Under the pieces are notes generated by a model that saw only the letters and a list, made by a program, of their open reading frames with translations, ran no database searches and was not told the origin of the DNA. Below, piece by piece: positions 52,865 through 62,719 of a stretch of DNA of 64,000 nucleotides. Every line of letters begins with the position of its first letter. Positions within the stretch are counted from its first letter, which is position 1. This DNA comes from Phytophthora hibernalis (taxonomy: Eukaryota; Oomycota; Peronosporomycetes; Peronosporales; Peronosporaceae), in assembly GCA_012656075.1 (NCBI GenBank), contig JAAKBF010000012.1:744001-808000 (forward strand), in the 5' to 3' direction. A program made the position numbers and the translations under genes.

Positions 52865-54466
52865 ATGAAGGAGGTCTCCGGTAATACCCGAGCACCGATA
52901 TGCTCTAGACGTCGACTGCTGCTGCTGGGAGGTTTGGTCTCCGCTACAGCGGTGGTATCATTCCTCAACGACTTCGAGACGTTGGCCTCATTCCAGTTCA
53001 CAAGCGCCAGAACCAATGGAAGCATCGAGTCCATTGATAAAGACCTACAGATGTTCCCCATGAGGAATCAGCAATTCGAAAAGACGATTCACCATCAAGT
53101 CCGAGATGAAGATGAAGAGACTATGGGCGAGAAGACGGAGCGTGTGGCTCCACCCGTGCAATGGCCACCTAACAAGGGATCGAGTGAAGATTGTCTCTAT
53201 ACCAAGGACTACGGACTTCTGGAGAGGTTGAACAATTCGTCGCGGACATTCTGCTTTGCAAGTGTCAATAATAGTTCACCGTACTCGTTTTTCCACGTAC
53301 CTGAAGCCGGATTGAGTGCTACCAAGCTCGAGAACTTTGTGTTGGATATACGAGGTGCTGAAGTAGCCCATGATATTAACAACTTGGCTGAAGACGGTGG
53401 TGCCCACGACCCGAGATTCAAGTTCAGGAAGAACTCTGCGTTCTGCACTTGTGCTGAGTTACAAGACCGAGGACACGGAACTCCGAATATCTGGAAAGAC
53501 TTCTTCGTTGGGGGACCTGGAGGTGAAGATACGAACTGCAGAGCTTTCCAGAGTGATACTGTGGGTGAAGAGCTGAAGCTGAAGAGAGCTGTAGTGCTAG
53601 TAAGGAAGGACGACCACAACCCGTTCTTCCAGATCTCAGCGATACTGAACGCGTGGGTCATGCTGAAAACTTTGGGCTGGGAACGAAACTCGACGCAGCT
53701 TGTGACGCTTGATCGAGCTTGGCCCGCTCCTGTTGACGACCTTCGCCATGCTGTTCTTGGTCCCGAGAAGGCGGTTGTCGGCGGTCAAGTGTTCCAGAAA
53801 CGAGTTGTGCACTTTGAGTCGGCACTGCTGGCTCCGTACGAAGTCACAGGGCCGCTAATGAGCCACTTGGACGATAACCAGCCGTGCCATGCCAATGCTA
53901 TGATTGCTGAATTCAAGGACGTGTCGCTCAAGAGCATGGCTGTGTCACCGCGCAACGCCAAATCCGATCCACACCGTTGCCTCGTAACCATCATCTCGCG
54001 GAGACCTTACGGTGGGCGTCAGGTACAGCGCGTTTGGCAAAACGAAGAAGAGATTCGAGATCTCATGAGTGAAGAATACCAAGACGCGTATCAATTCGGT
54101 GAGTGCGAGTTTCAGGCTCTCGATTTTGTGAACATGACCATGTACGACCAAATGCGGACGATGGTGGACAGCGATGTCGTGATCGGTATGCATGGTGCTG
54201 GTATGGTCAACGTGATGTGGACTCGACCCGAGACTCTCATCATTGAGATTTTCCCGCGCGAACGCTTTCGCTGGGGATATCGCAACTTATGCCAGTTTCT
54301 TGGCTGCAGGTGGTACGAATTCCGCAAAGGAAGAGACGTACGCGGTCGCACGCCCGATCCAAGCAGTATGGACAAGTACATTCCATACCCTCAGTGGAAA
54401 ACCTTTTTCGATCCACTCTTCCGCGACGTTATTGACACACTTGAGCAAAAAGTTGGAGGTAACTGA
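52865..54466 (+). CDS. GT61-family glycosyltransferase (DUF563), intact
   Basis: 533 aa, single exon, no frame break. N-terminal signal anchor (RRRLLLLGGLVSATAVVSFL, about residues 15-34) marks a type II Golgi protein; the stem is acidic with several N-glycosylation sequons (NNSS). Catalytic region: SPYSFFHVPEAGLSATKLEN, EDGGAHDPRFKF, VVLVRKDDHNPFFQISAIL, ISRR and PYGGRQVQRVWQNEEE (RPYGG at about residue 379), IGMHGAGMVNVMWTRPETL (HGAG near residue 442) and IFPRERFRWGYRNLCQFLGC. It is the same family as 39362-41171 but clearly diverged in the N-terminal half, and it is the likely parent type of the relic at 16.4-17.2 kb. The sugar donor is unknown; plant GT61 enzymes use UDP-pentoses or UDP-GlcNAc. 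Confidence 0.9.
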   Translation: MKEVSGNTRAPICSRRRLLLLGGLVSATAVVSFLNDFETLASFQFTSARTNGSIESIDKDLQMFPMRNQQFEKTIHHQVRDEDEETMGEKTERVAPPVQWPPNKGSSEDCLYTKDYGLLERLNNSSRTFCFASVNNSSPYSFFHVPEAGLSATKLENFVLDIRGAEVAHDINNLAEDGGAHDPRFKFRKNSAFCTCAELQDRGHGTPNIWKDFFVGGPGGEDTNCRAFQSDTVGEELKLKRAVVLVRKDDHNPFFQISAILNAWVMLKTLGWERNSTQLVTLDRAWPAPVDDLRHAVLGPEKAVVGGQVFQKRVVHFESALLAPYEVTGPLMSHLDDNQPCHANAMIAEFKDVSLKSMAVSPRNAKSDPHRCLVTIISRRPYGGRQVQRVWQNEEEIRDLMSEEYQDAYQFGECEFQALDFVNMTMYDQMRTMVDSDVVIGMHGAGMVNVMWTRPETLIIEIFPRERFRWGYRNLCQFLGCRWYEFRKGRDVRGRTPDPSSMDKYIPYPQWKTFFDPLFRDVIDTLEQKVGGN

Positions 54467-54601
54467 ATACTGATGCCGATCGTGAAGACAAAGAACTCAG
54501 CTACAGAACGTGGGAGAGCTCTAACGCTTTGGAAACACAACGATGTAATATAGACAAAATATCATCATTCGGCGTTGATCGTACTATCATGGAAACTGGT
54601 T

Positions 54602-56706
54602 TTACTTGGTGTCGTTGGGGTTACACGATTTGAACCGCTTGCTGGCAAGCGACGACATTGAAGGGCTGCTGCTGCCGTTCGTCTCGTATTCAGAGTTGTC
54701 TTCTGGTAGCACTGGCAGCACTTCAAAGAAGAACAAGTGTGTTGGTTAGTGCAATGTCCCTGGAGCACTCAAAACGCTTGACCAGTGACGGAGGATCGTA
54801 CCTGGTATCTTCCGGACAACGTTTCTCTTCGAAGCCAAGGCATGCTCGGAAATATTTTGGCCATAGATCTACAGAGAATAATGATTTAGCTGGCATCGAC
54901 GATGTGAGATGCTGATTGCTTACTTTGGAAGACGGCGACGGAGGAGGAAGCGTCGTGCTGAACTGCCGGATGTAGTTGCGGAAGGCGTGCTGCAAAAAGG
55001 TTGTACAAACACGCGTCAGAATTTAAGGCACAAAATCAATAACAAACAGGTAGGAGAGCCTTACGTAGATTGCAGTGTGGACCTTGTGCGATTTGTTTCG
55101 GCTGTACACGCGAATAATACGCTCTTCAAACTGTTTGTGGTCATCACACAGATACGCTTAGGCCAGGTTTCTCGGATAAATAATGGTGAAGTTGTATCAC
55201 CTACCTTTTCAGGGAAAAGCAAGCTGACTTGCTCCTTCGGGATGTGAAACTTTTGTTGAGATCACTGGACCCGTAGAAGGACACGTTGTCCACCGGGTTC
55301 CGGTCCTTAAAGTTGTAGTTTAATCGGCCATCAAAAACGATGATGTCTTCCGGGTCCAGCGTCACGCCGTCGTAGGAAGTTTGGGTAGCCAGTTCTTCAC
55401 TTGTGAACCGCGGGATGCGAGACATCAGCTCGGGCGGCAAGATGTACTCGTCAATGAACTCGTACAATTCACGCCGACGCATACGTTTTAGTAGCGCTCG
55501 AGCATCGGACATGGTGTCGGTCTTGGACGCTTCAATCGACTGCAGCGCATGAAACAACACAGGTAAGAACCAATTCATTCGACAGTATCGGCACGAGTAC
55601 TTACGTGAACGACGTGGTCCGTGAGGAACTGGAAGTGCTCTGGGGTTTGCGTGGCAGCACAAATTCCCAGTTCTTTGTCAGCTAGAAGCATCGCGTCGCA
55701 AATCATGAACTCGACGGCCTTGCCCTTGCGGTGGTTGTAGATTTGTTTGTGCATCTGGTAGCGCTGCTGGAACATGTCGTAGATGTCTAAATTCACGCTC
55801 GTGTGGTAGCAAATCTCATTGTCGATGACACGGTTGAACATCGTGAGTCGGGAGAAGTCGAACACCTTGCGCAGGCCGAAGAGGTTGAGCATATCACGCG
55901 CCAAGTAGTCAAACTTGTCCACATCGATGCAGTTGCGTCCATTCGCCACAATCTCGTACAGGTATCCCCTCGAGTCCACACGCGAGCCCATGTGCGTACT
56001 ACCAGTCATCAAACCACCACAAAATTCCGTCAGCATTACACCGCAACAACACTTCCAAGTCTCACTCTTTCGCTCCGACAATAAGCTGCTGGATGAACCG
56101 CACGTCGTCCCTCTCCAAGTCGATATTGTTGTCGTCCACCATGTACTCAATCATCCGCAGCGACATGTCTTCATGGTGATACGTCGGTGCGTCACTGCCG
56201 TATCCCCTTGCAGCCGCAACTCTGGGCATGAACTCGTGTTCAAACACGTGAGAGAACGGACCATGACCTAAATCATGCAGCAGTCCCGCAGCACTCTACA
56301 AAACCCATCAGTCTCCTCCCTAAAGCCTCTCCAATTGCACCTACCAGAAGCCTCGAATCTCTCTCGGTAAGCTCCAATTCCGGCTGCTGTAGTCGGAACC
56401 GCTCGACGGTTTGTCCAGACAGGAAACTCACGCCCAACGAGTGCTCGAAGCGGTTGTGTGAAGCTCCTGGGAAGACGTAGTACAGTGTACCCAACTGCTT
56501 CAAGTCTCTCAGTCGCTGGAACTGTGGCGTGTCCATGAGCGACACGCACAAACCGTTCACTTTGATGTAGCCATGTACTTGGTCTGAATGTGACACAACT
56601 CTTTAGTAAGCGATATCTCATCTCCCACACATAGTTACACAGCAAATTACATACCATTGAAGAGCTTGGCACGCGGGTCATCCGCTGCAGGCCATACACT
56701 GCTCAT
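54602..56706 (-). CDS. SAMHD1-like HD-domain dNTP triphosphohydrolase
   Basis: Predicted to degrade dNTPs. Nine exons: 56655-56706, 56345-56583, 56066-56295, 55605-55998, 55205-55539, 55065-55130, 54924-54989, 54802-54868, 54602-54720. The start MSSVWPAADDPRAK runs straight into the HD fold, so the SAM domain of animal SAMHD1 is absent. Metal-site motifs: GASHNRFEHSLGV, LLHDLGHGPFSHVFEHE, CIDVDKFDYLARD; the C-lobe follows (YQMHKQIYNHRKGKAVEFMI, RRELYEFIDEYILP, DNVSFYG). The C-terminus (SSSPSMSSLASKRFKSCNPN) is Ser-rich. One base is missing in TTTT 55251-55254 (AAAA on the coding strand); with it the total is 523 codons with stop. All other junctions keep phase. Divergent from the repeat-protein gene. 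Confidence 0.9.
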
Positions 56707-56917
56707 CCTTTATGCCAAGACGTCGTAAACAGCAACTCAAACAACCACTTCGTTCACTTCCACCAATGGGCCTCTGACGCACTTCTCTATGAGCTACGTA
56801 CCTTTTTCCAGGTACATCAACGTACACCACACTATCTACGTCGTCCACACGACATTTACGTGTCCCACCCCACTCGTACGATCTTTCTGATAACATAGTG
56901 AAAGCAAGATAATCGCT
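56707..56917. promoter_or_regulatory. Shared promoter of the SAMHD1-like and repeat-protein genes
   Basis: 211 bp between divergent start codons. Contains TTCACTTCCACC near 56754, an initiator-like element. Co-expression is inferred from the arrangement only. Confidence 0.45.
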
Positions 56918-59711
56918 ATGACGGGAGATGTGGCGTACGTGACGCTCTCGGGGGCGACGCTGGCGCTGTACGCGGGTATGGAGGCCAAAGAGCTCCAGCA
57001 GCTGCTGCATGCAGCTCTACATACAGGAGGGGGCACGTGCTGCGGCTTCCAAGTGGCCTCAGAGAGCTCCAAGGGCCGCAAGAAGCGGATTCCGCGCCTC
57101 GTACCGCTGTCTGTGGCCTGCCGGGCGCCTGAGCTGCTGACGGGGCGCGTGTCAGCGTTAATGGCTTCGTCGCACGGCTCTGTACGCGAAGTGGGCGGGA
57201 GAGACGACGAGCGACTGCAGAAGTTATTACAGGCGCTGGAGTCGGACTTGCAGCTGTCCGCCTTTGAGACAGCTGTGCTGAGGGACGTCTGTGGACAACA
57301 AAGGGACCAGGTGCTGAGGGTGATGGGCGGCGAGACGTCAGTGGAGCATAAAAGGACTTTTTGTTGCGACTGTTACGACCGGAGGACGGAACAGCGAACA
57401 GTCCGACGAAGAAGATCGTAACAGAGAACAGTCGAGCGATCGAGAAGGACAGACAGGAGGACACTTTGCAGGCCGAGCTCGTGGCCAAGAAAGTGACGGC
57501 CATTGGCCGTCGAGTCTTCAGTCCACAGGTGCAGACGCAGGTCTTGGCGCTGGCGGACGCTACGAGACACAAGTGGACAATTGGAGAGGACAGCAAGACA
57601 GGGGAGGACAGGTTTGTTGACACGATGCAGCTGCTGAACATGCTGGAGAAGCTACTGGACAGACACGTGCTGCCGGAGGACCATGGCGCTCATTTGCTGG
57701 AGCTCGTGCTGAGCGGCAACCAGGTGCTTATCAGTGCTCTGCACAGCTACAAGAAGGACGGAGGCAGCCTGACGGACTTGGAGACCACAGCCAAGAGACT
57801 CGCAGCGCTCGGGTGCGACCCGCCCAAGCCTATTGCAACCAAGAAGAGCAGGGGAGGCTGGCAAAGATGAACGACTCGTCGGCCAAGAAGAGGGTGCGCA
57901 ATGCCGCGGCAGCGACTCCGTCTGCGGTCTCAGTGGTGCGGTCCCTGCATGCGCAGCACATGCTGACGAGTCTCGAGTTGGACATCATACAAGCACTGGT
58001 GGCTCAGGACGACACGCAGGTGCTGCAGCTTCTGCGGGCCTTTGAACAGAGTGATCACCGCGACGTCAGTGCGCTGAGAGACGCGCTCGTGAGCATTGTG
58101 GAGGAGATTACGATGGAGCTTGGCGACGAGGAGAAGGCTGCTGCTGCGTTTGCACGTGGACTGGATGACGCGGTTCGAGAAGAAAACCAGTGGGAAGATA
58201 GTGATGACGAGGACGGAGACTCGTTTGGATGGCAGCGACACCTGATCTTCTTGCTCGGACAATGGCAAACTCAGCATAACCTGACCCCGGTCGATGCCAA
58301 CACATTGCGCGGGATGGTTGCACAGCAGCACAACTTGTTGGAGAGTGCCTACGAAGTGTTTGCAGGTGACGGCGATGCCAGCGAGCTCTTGGACACGCTC
58401 CAGCGTGTGGCGAAACTGCAGCGACAGATTGAGCAGAGTCAAGCAGGCCAAAACGTCCTCAATGGTGAGCCAGTTAGCAGTCTTGGGCTCGATGACGTCG
58501 TGCGTCAGATGCAACGGCGTGGAGTGGTGCAGTTCGGAGATGCTGCAGGTCTTTTGATGCTGTTCCATAATGGCAACGAGGCCCTGCAAGCTGCTAATGA
58601 GGCTTTCCAGGCAGATGGAGATATACACGAACTCGAAGAAACGCTACTTCTCGTGGTCAAGCACGCGAGGTTTGGCGGTGATGAAGAGCCCATTGACGAG
58701 GGCCAGGCTGTATCCCGACTTCTAGCGGAATACGGAAGATCAGGCCGCCTTGAATTGTGGCAAATCCAGCTGTTGATGTTCCTGTTAAAATCTCACGACC
58801 CGCGTCTATTAGCTGCAGTCGATGTGTACAACGAGGACAAGAATGCTGAAGAACTGATTGAAACGCTCGAGGTTTTGGTCGAGCTGGCAGCCTGGGAACG
58901 CCATCATCATGCAATGGTGCACGATTGGATCGCTCCACTGGCAGGAAGCGGAAAATTGCCTCGTGGTGGAGCTGAGCGGCTTATGCAGCTCGTGAAGGCT
59001 CGTGACGACCGCGTTGTAGCGGCACTGGTGGTCTACTTGAGTGACGGCAACAGGGAGGAGTTTGTCGATACATTGACACGAATTGCATGTCTCGAAGCGA
59101 TGAAGCTGAAGAATGTGCAGGTAGAGACCACACAGGACGAATCGGAGGAAGGGCATTTGGTTTTGGCTCTGCTGAAGGAGCTGGAGGATAAAGGTGTCAT
59201 GACCGCTGATGAACGTGAGCATGTTGAAGAGTTGGTATGCAGCGGGGATGCCCGAATGCTCGCAGCAATGGACGTGCTGGCAGCGACGCACGATGCTGAA
59301 GACTTTGCAGACACCATACGCCGCATCTTGGCTAAGCCGAAACAAAAGGAAACTGCTGAGAGTGTCGAAGCTGGGGTCTCCACGGAAGCTGCACCCAGCA
59401 TTTCTATTACTGCGGAGGACGAAGATGAAGCCTCTAAAGATGCACAAGCGGACTCTCAACTTTCAGAAGAGAGTGACGAGGACACATCTCGTGTAGCTGA
59501 GACCCATGAAACCTCTCAGGAAGAGAAAGAGCAGGAACAGGAACAGGAAGACGACGAGGTTGCGACTGATAAAGCCAATGAAGAGGCTACCGAAGAGGTC
59601 GAGAAGGTGACCGAACACGTTCTGGAGGACGCGAAAGACGAGGGTGAAAACGGAGGAAAGACGAACGTAGAGAAGGAGGAAAATGAGCAGGCCCAACAAG
59701 AACAGAACTGA
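56918..59711 (+). CDS. Long helical-repeat protein with acidic C-terminus
   Basis: Function not recognised. From MTGDVAYVTLSGATLALYAG the protein of 931 aa is built of diverged helical units of roughly 80-100 residues with the wording LhxLLxxxGxLxxxxxxxLxxLVxxxDxxhhxAhxVYxxDxDxxELxETLxxh. Examples: LLRAFEQSDHRDVSALRDAL, VFAGDGDASELLDTLQRVA, AFQADGDIHELEETLLLVV, VYNEDKNAEELIETLEVLV, VYLSDGNREEFVDTLTRIA, VLAATHDAEDFADTIRRIL. The last 110 residues are acidic and low in complexity (EQEQEQEDDEV). Frame breaks at AAAA 57350-57353 and GGGG 57851-57854 each vanish with one more base, joining three apparent ORFs. The repeats suggest a scaffold. Confidence 0.75.
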
Positions 59712-59916
59712 TCGGATGCGTACTCAAAGCTGAACTCAAATGAAAAAGCCTAAGCGGTAAATTATGCGTTCTTGCTCCTGCCGGCAACTACGCCAACTGA
59801 AGCCTCTGTATGCACATGCACGATGGACTCCATTACTGCGCTTCTCATTTGCGAAAATGCTGCGAAGACGCCACGTCCCAGCGAAGGCACCAAGACAGGT
59901 ACGCTCACTTTGAAAA

Positions 59917-60777
59917 ATGCCAACAATGAGAGAACCGCAGCTCACATCTGTCTTCCTTGCGATACCGGAGCGACTTCAAGCGCTTTCGCACGTGGTTGAT
60001 CAAATCAATGAATTCCTGAAGCCCGAGACTATCGACTCCGCCGTCTACAACGATTGCCAATACGTCGTTCGTGTGCATGGAACCACTAGGAAATGGACGA
60101 AAAATGCGATGAATGGGGCAGCGGCTAGAGGGCGTCTCGATATTGTGAAGTGGCTGAATGCCGTTCGCAATGAGGGATGCACTATCGTTGCCATGGATGA
60201 GGCTGTGGTGAACGGACATGTGGGGGTGGTGAAGTGGCTTCGTGTTCACTACTTCGGAAGATGTTCGAGTGCTGCGTTGAATGCTGCAGCGAAGAATGGG
60301 CATAGCGAAGTAGTGAAGTGTTTGTGCTGTACCAGGAATGGCCAAGGGCCGTATGAGATCACCGACGGGGTTCAAGTGGCCGCAGCGAGAGGAGACATCG
60401 GGACTTTGAGTGTTCTTATGCATGAGAACTGCAGCTCGTATTATCTTGGTCGTGCTCTCGAAGAAGTTGCGGCAAAAGGACAGCGTGATGCGGTGAAGGT
60501 TCTACTGAGCGTGGAGTTACAGCAACCCAGTGTCAGCAAGGCGTTGAGGAATGCTGTTTCAATGAATCACATGGACGTTGTGGAACTTCTTGTCGATCAC
60601 TGCTCCTCGGCAGAAATCAGGACCGCATATCCGACAATCACTATGAAAAACAACGCCAAGATTGGAAAGGTTCTTCGTGGGGCGATCAAAAGAAGAATCA
60701 TGGAGGAGAAGTGGGGTACTTTACGACACAAAGCAACATTCTGGAAGGAATTAAAGCGTCCCGAGATACGGCGGTGA
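59917..60777 (+). CDS. Ankyrin-repeat protein
   Basis: 286 aa, single exon, intact. After an N-terminal helix region (SHVVDQINEFLKPETIDSAV) come six or so ankyrin-like units of the oomycete/giant-virus style: AMNGAAARGRLDIVKWLNAV, AMDEAVVNGHVGVVKWLRVH, ALNAAAKNGHSEVVKCLCC, GVQVAAARGDIGTLSVLMHE, ALEEVAAKGQRDAVKVLLSV, ALRNAVSMNHMDVVELLVDH. Ends in a basic tail (IKRRIMEEKWGTLRHKATFW). These are abundant, fast-changing families in Phytophthora; partner unknown. Confidence 0.85.
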   Translation: MPTMREPQLTSVFLAIPERLQALSHVVDQINEFLKPETIDSAVYNDCQYVVRVHGTTRKWTKNAMNGAAARGRLDIVKWLNAVRNEGCTIVAMDEAVVNGHVGVVKWLRVHYFGRCSSAALNAAAKNGHSEVVKCLCCTRNGQGPYEITDGVQVAAARGDIGTLSVLMHENCSSYYLGRALEEVAAKGQRDAVKVLLSVELQQPSVSKALRNAVSMNHMDVVELLVDHCSSAEIRTAYPTITMKNNAKIGKVLRGAIKRRIMEEKWGTLRHKATFWKELKRPEIRR

Positions 60778-61568
60778 GAATGGAAAAGGCAGCGTGGCTG
60801 TGTGGGATGTTCCGGACGTGGTGAGTTTTAGTGATAAGGCCATTCAAGGCTGGAAGTCTTTGTGCTGTAGCAGCGTTCTAGCTGCGGGGGTATTGAGTTT
60901 TACTTTTATACTGAAGTAGGAATTAATCCAACACATGTACCACATATTTTTTATTTGCGCCTACGTTAGTTATTACTTCGTCGTAAGACTTCATTTTTCT
61001 TGAACGCTTGGACTTCATGAGTTTAACATACAGCAGACTATCGTCAAGCTAATTTGCCCACCTTCACGACCCGCAATCGAATGTTAGCTGCTCATAAACA
61101 ACATTGTGTGAGCGGAAGCAAACCTAGTTCCAACTTAGCCTGCATTTAACTGTTACTGCATCTCCATCACGCGAATGAATAAAATTAATTTTGTCCGTCA
61201 ATAAGCAAGTCGTATCGCAATGCATGCGAGAAATACTGACGTCAATGTTTTTGGTAGACGAGGAAAACACATGAGTCTTCACTACCGCAGAGGTTTTGAG
61301 TTTTTGAGCCTTGGAGCTTTGAGCTGAATCTTTAGAGATTTCATTCCTTCAAAAGTTCTTTAAATTTTCACTGTCATGAGCTCATCGTACGCAACGAAAA
61401 GTTCAAAATGACCCAGCAGCTTCAGTTTTAAGTTGTTACACTCGAAAAACGGACTCTTATTTCAAACGATTCTTCGGTGACACCAACGGAGCAAACGCCG
61501 GGCCTTTTGGTGTGGCAACTTCTCCAGTGATGCCCATTTCCAGACTTACGACCATATCGCTTTCATTT
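60778..61568. other. Convergent intergenic region
   Basis: AT-rich 3' flanks of the ankyrin and SWEET genes. No gene or repeat recognised. Confidence 0.5.
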
Positions 61569-62312
61569 TCACTGTGTCTGCCGACGATACCTCTTCTTGG
61601 GACGGTAGATGAAATATAAAGTCATTTGCGCAGCACTTAGTAGAATTCCCACCACGTTCGGCACCACAATGAAGAGATCGTTGTCGACAATGCCGTTGAT
61701 GAGCCACAGGGTACTGTTGACGAAGATGATGACGCACAGAAGTACAGGAATTGCTGCTGATGACTTGGTCTGGATCACGAGCTTGAGCTTCTCGAATGGA
61801 GATATGTACATGGCGAACGTTGCGACGTTAGCCAAATAGCCAAGAACGAGGCCGAGCTGGTGTCTTGACTGGTTGATAACTCCACTCGCGACCAGAACGG
61901 CGTACGTAGTAACCAATACGAAAGGTACTCCTGCCACCGCAATGGATCTGGCCACGTACGTGCGGTTCGAGCACCACTTGGCGTAGATAATGACGTACAG
62001 CGTCACCACAACATCACCAAATACGCATACGGAAAAGAGCGGGAAAATATTTTTCACAGTATAGGCGTAGATCAACCTGGTGAACATTTGAAGAGAAATG
62101 GTTAGTAAATATTTTGATATGGAGTGCAGGGCGCTGAATAAATTCTACCAGATGTGGTTGCACAATAGCAATGCTACTAGAGGCATAAGTGCCATCACGC
62201 CAACATCCTTGCGCTTGTGGACTCGGTATAGCTCTGGGACTGGGCTGAGTCTCAGAACGATCTGAGCGATAGTCGTCAATACTTTCACCGTCGTAATAAA
62301 TGCAGATACCAT
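61569..62312 (-). CDS. SWEET (MtN3/saliva) sugar transporter
   Basis: Membrane uniporter for sugars. Exons 62149-62312 and 61569-62076; intron 72 nt with a perfect TTTACTAAC branch site and CACCAG acceptor, splitting the Trp codon in CNHIW|LIYAYT. 223 aa, the normal size for the 3-1-3 helix fold. First MtN3 unit: VLTTIAQIVLRLSPVPELYR with the conserved Pro, then MPLVALLLCNHIWLIYAYT. Second unit: LGYLANVATFAMYISPFEKL with its Pro, IPVLLCVIIFVNSTLWLING with the conserved Asn/Trp, and VVGILLSAAQMTLYFIYRPK. The C-terminus is short and basic (KKRYRRQTQ). Start at the ATG 62312 (MVSAFITTVKV). Confidence 0.9.
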
Positions 62313-62719
62313 CTTGACGTTCCGTGTGGTGCCTTGTAGCGCTAAACTCGAAATGAAATGAGGTTTAACATACCAAGCGCGTGGTTTGGTACATGTACAT
62401 GCAATCATGAGCTCGGTTTCGTACATGTAATCACCTGATGAAATGAGCCCTAAAATCACTGTCCTTTTGTCGTTTTGTACCTTTTTCCAAGGAAACTGAG
62501 TACATGTAGAACTCTTCAAAGTGGATCAATGCAAACCGCTTTCAGTCGACGAATGATGATGCCTGGCCCTCGAGGACGAAACACGGAGCATCTCATGTCA
62601 ACGTCGCGACGTCCAGAAATCCTGTCTTGCAGACGAGCAGCCATAGTGGTCCGCCGTCTAGAGTCATCAAGTCCCCGCGAAAATGATCTTGAAGTCACCA
62701 TTGGCATCTTCCCTCCGAG
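62313..62719. other. Divergent promoter region (SWEET / START-FYVE)
   Basis: No gene of its own. Contains three ACATGTA-type steps (62390-62510) that make small palindromes. Confidence 0.45.
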
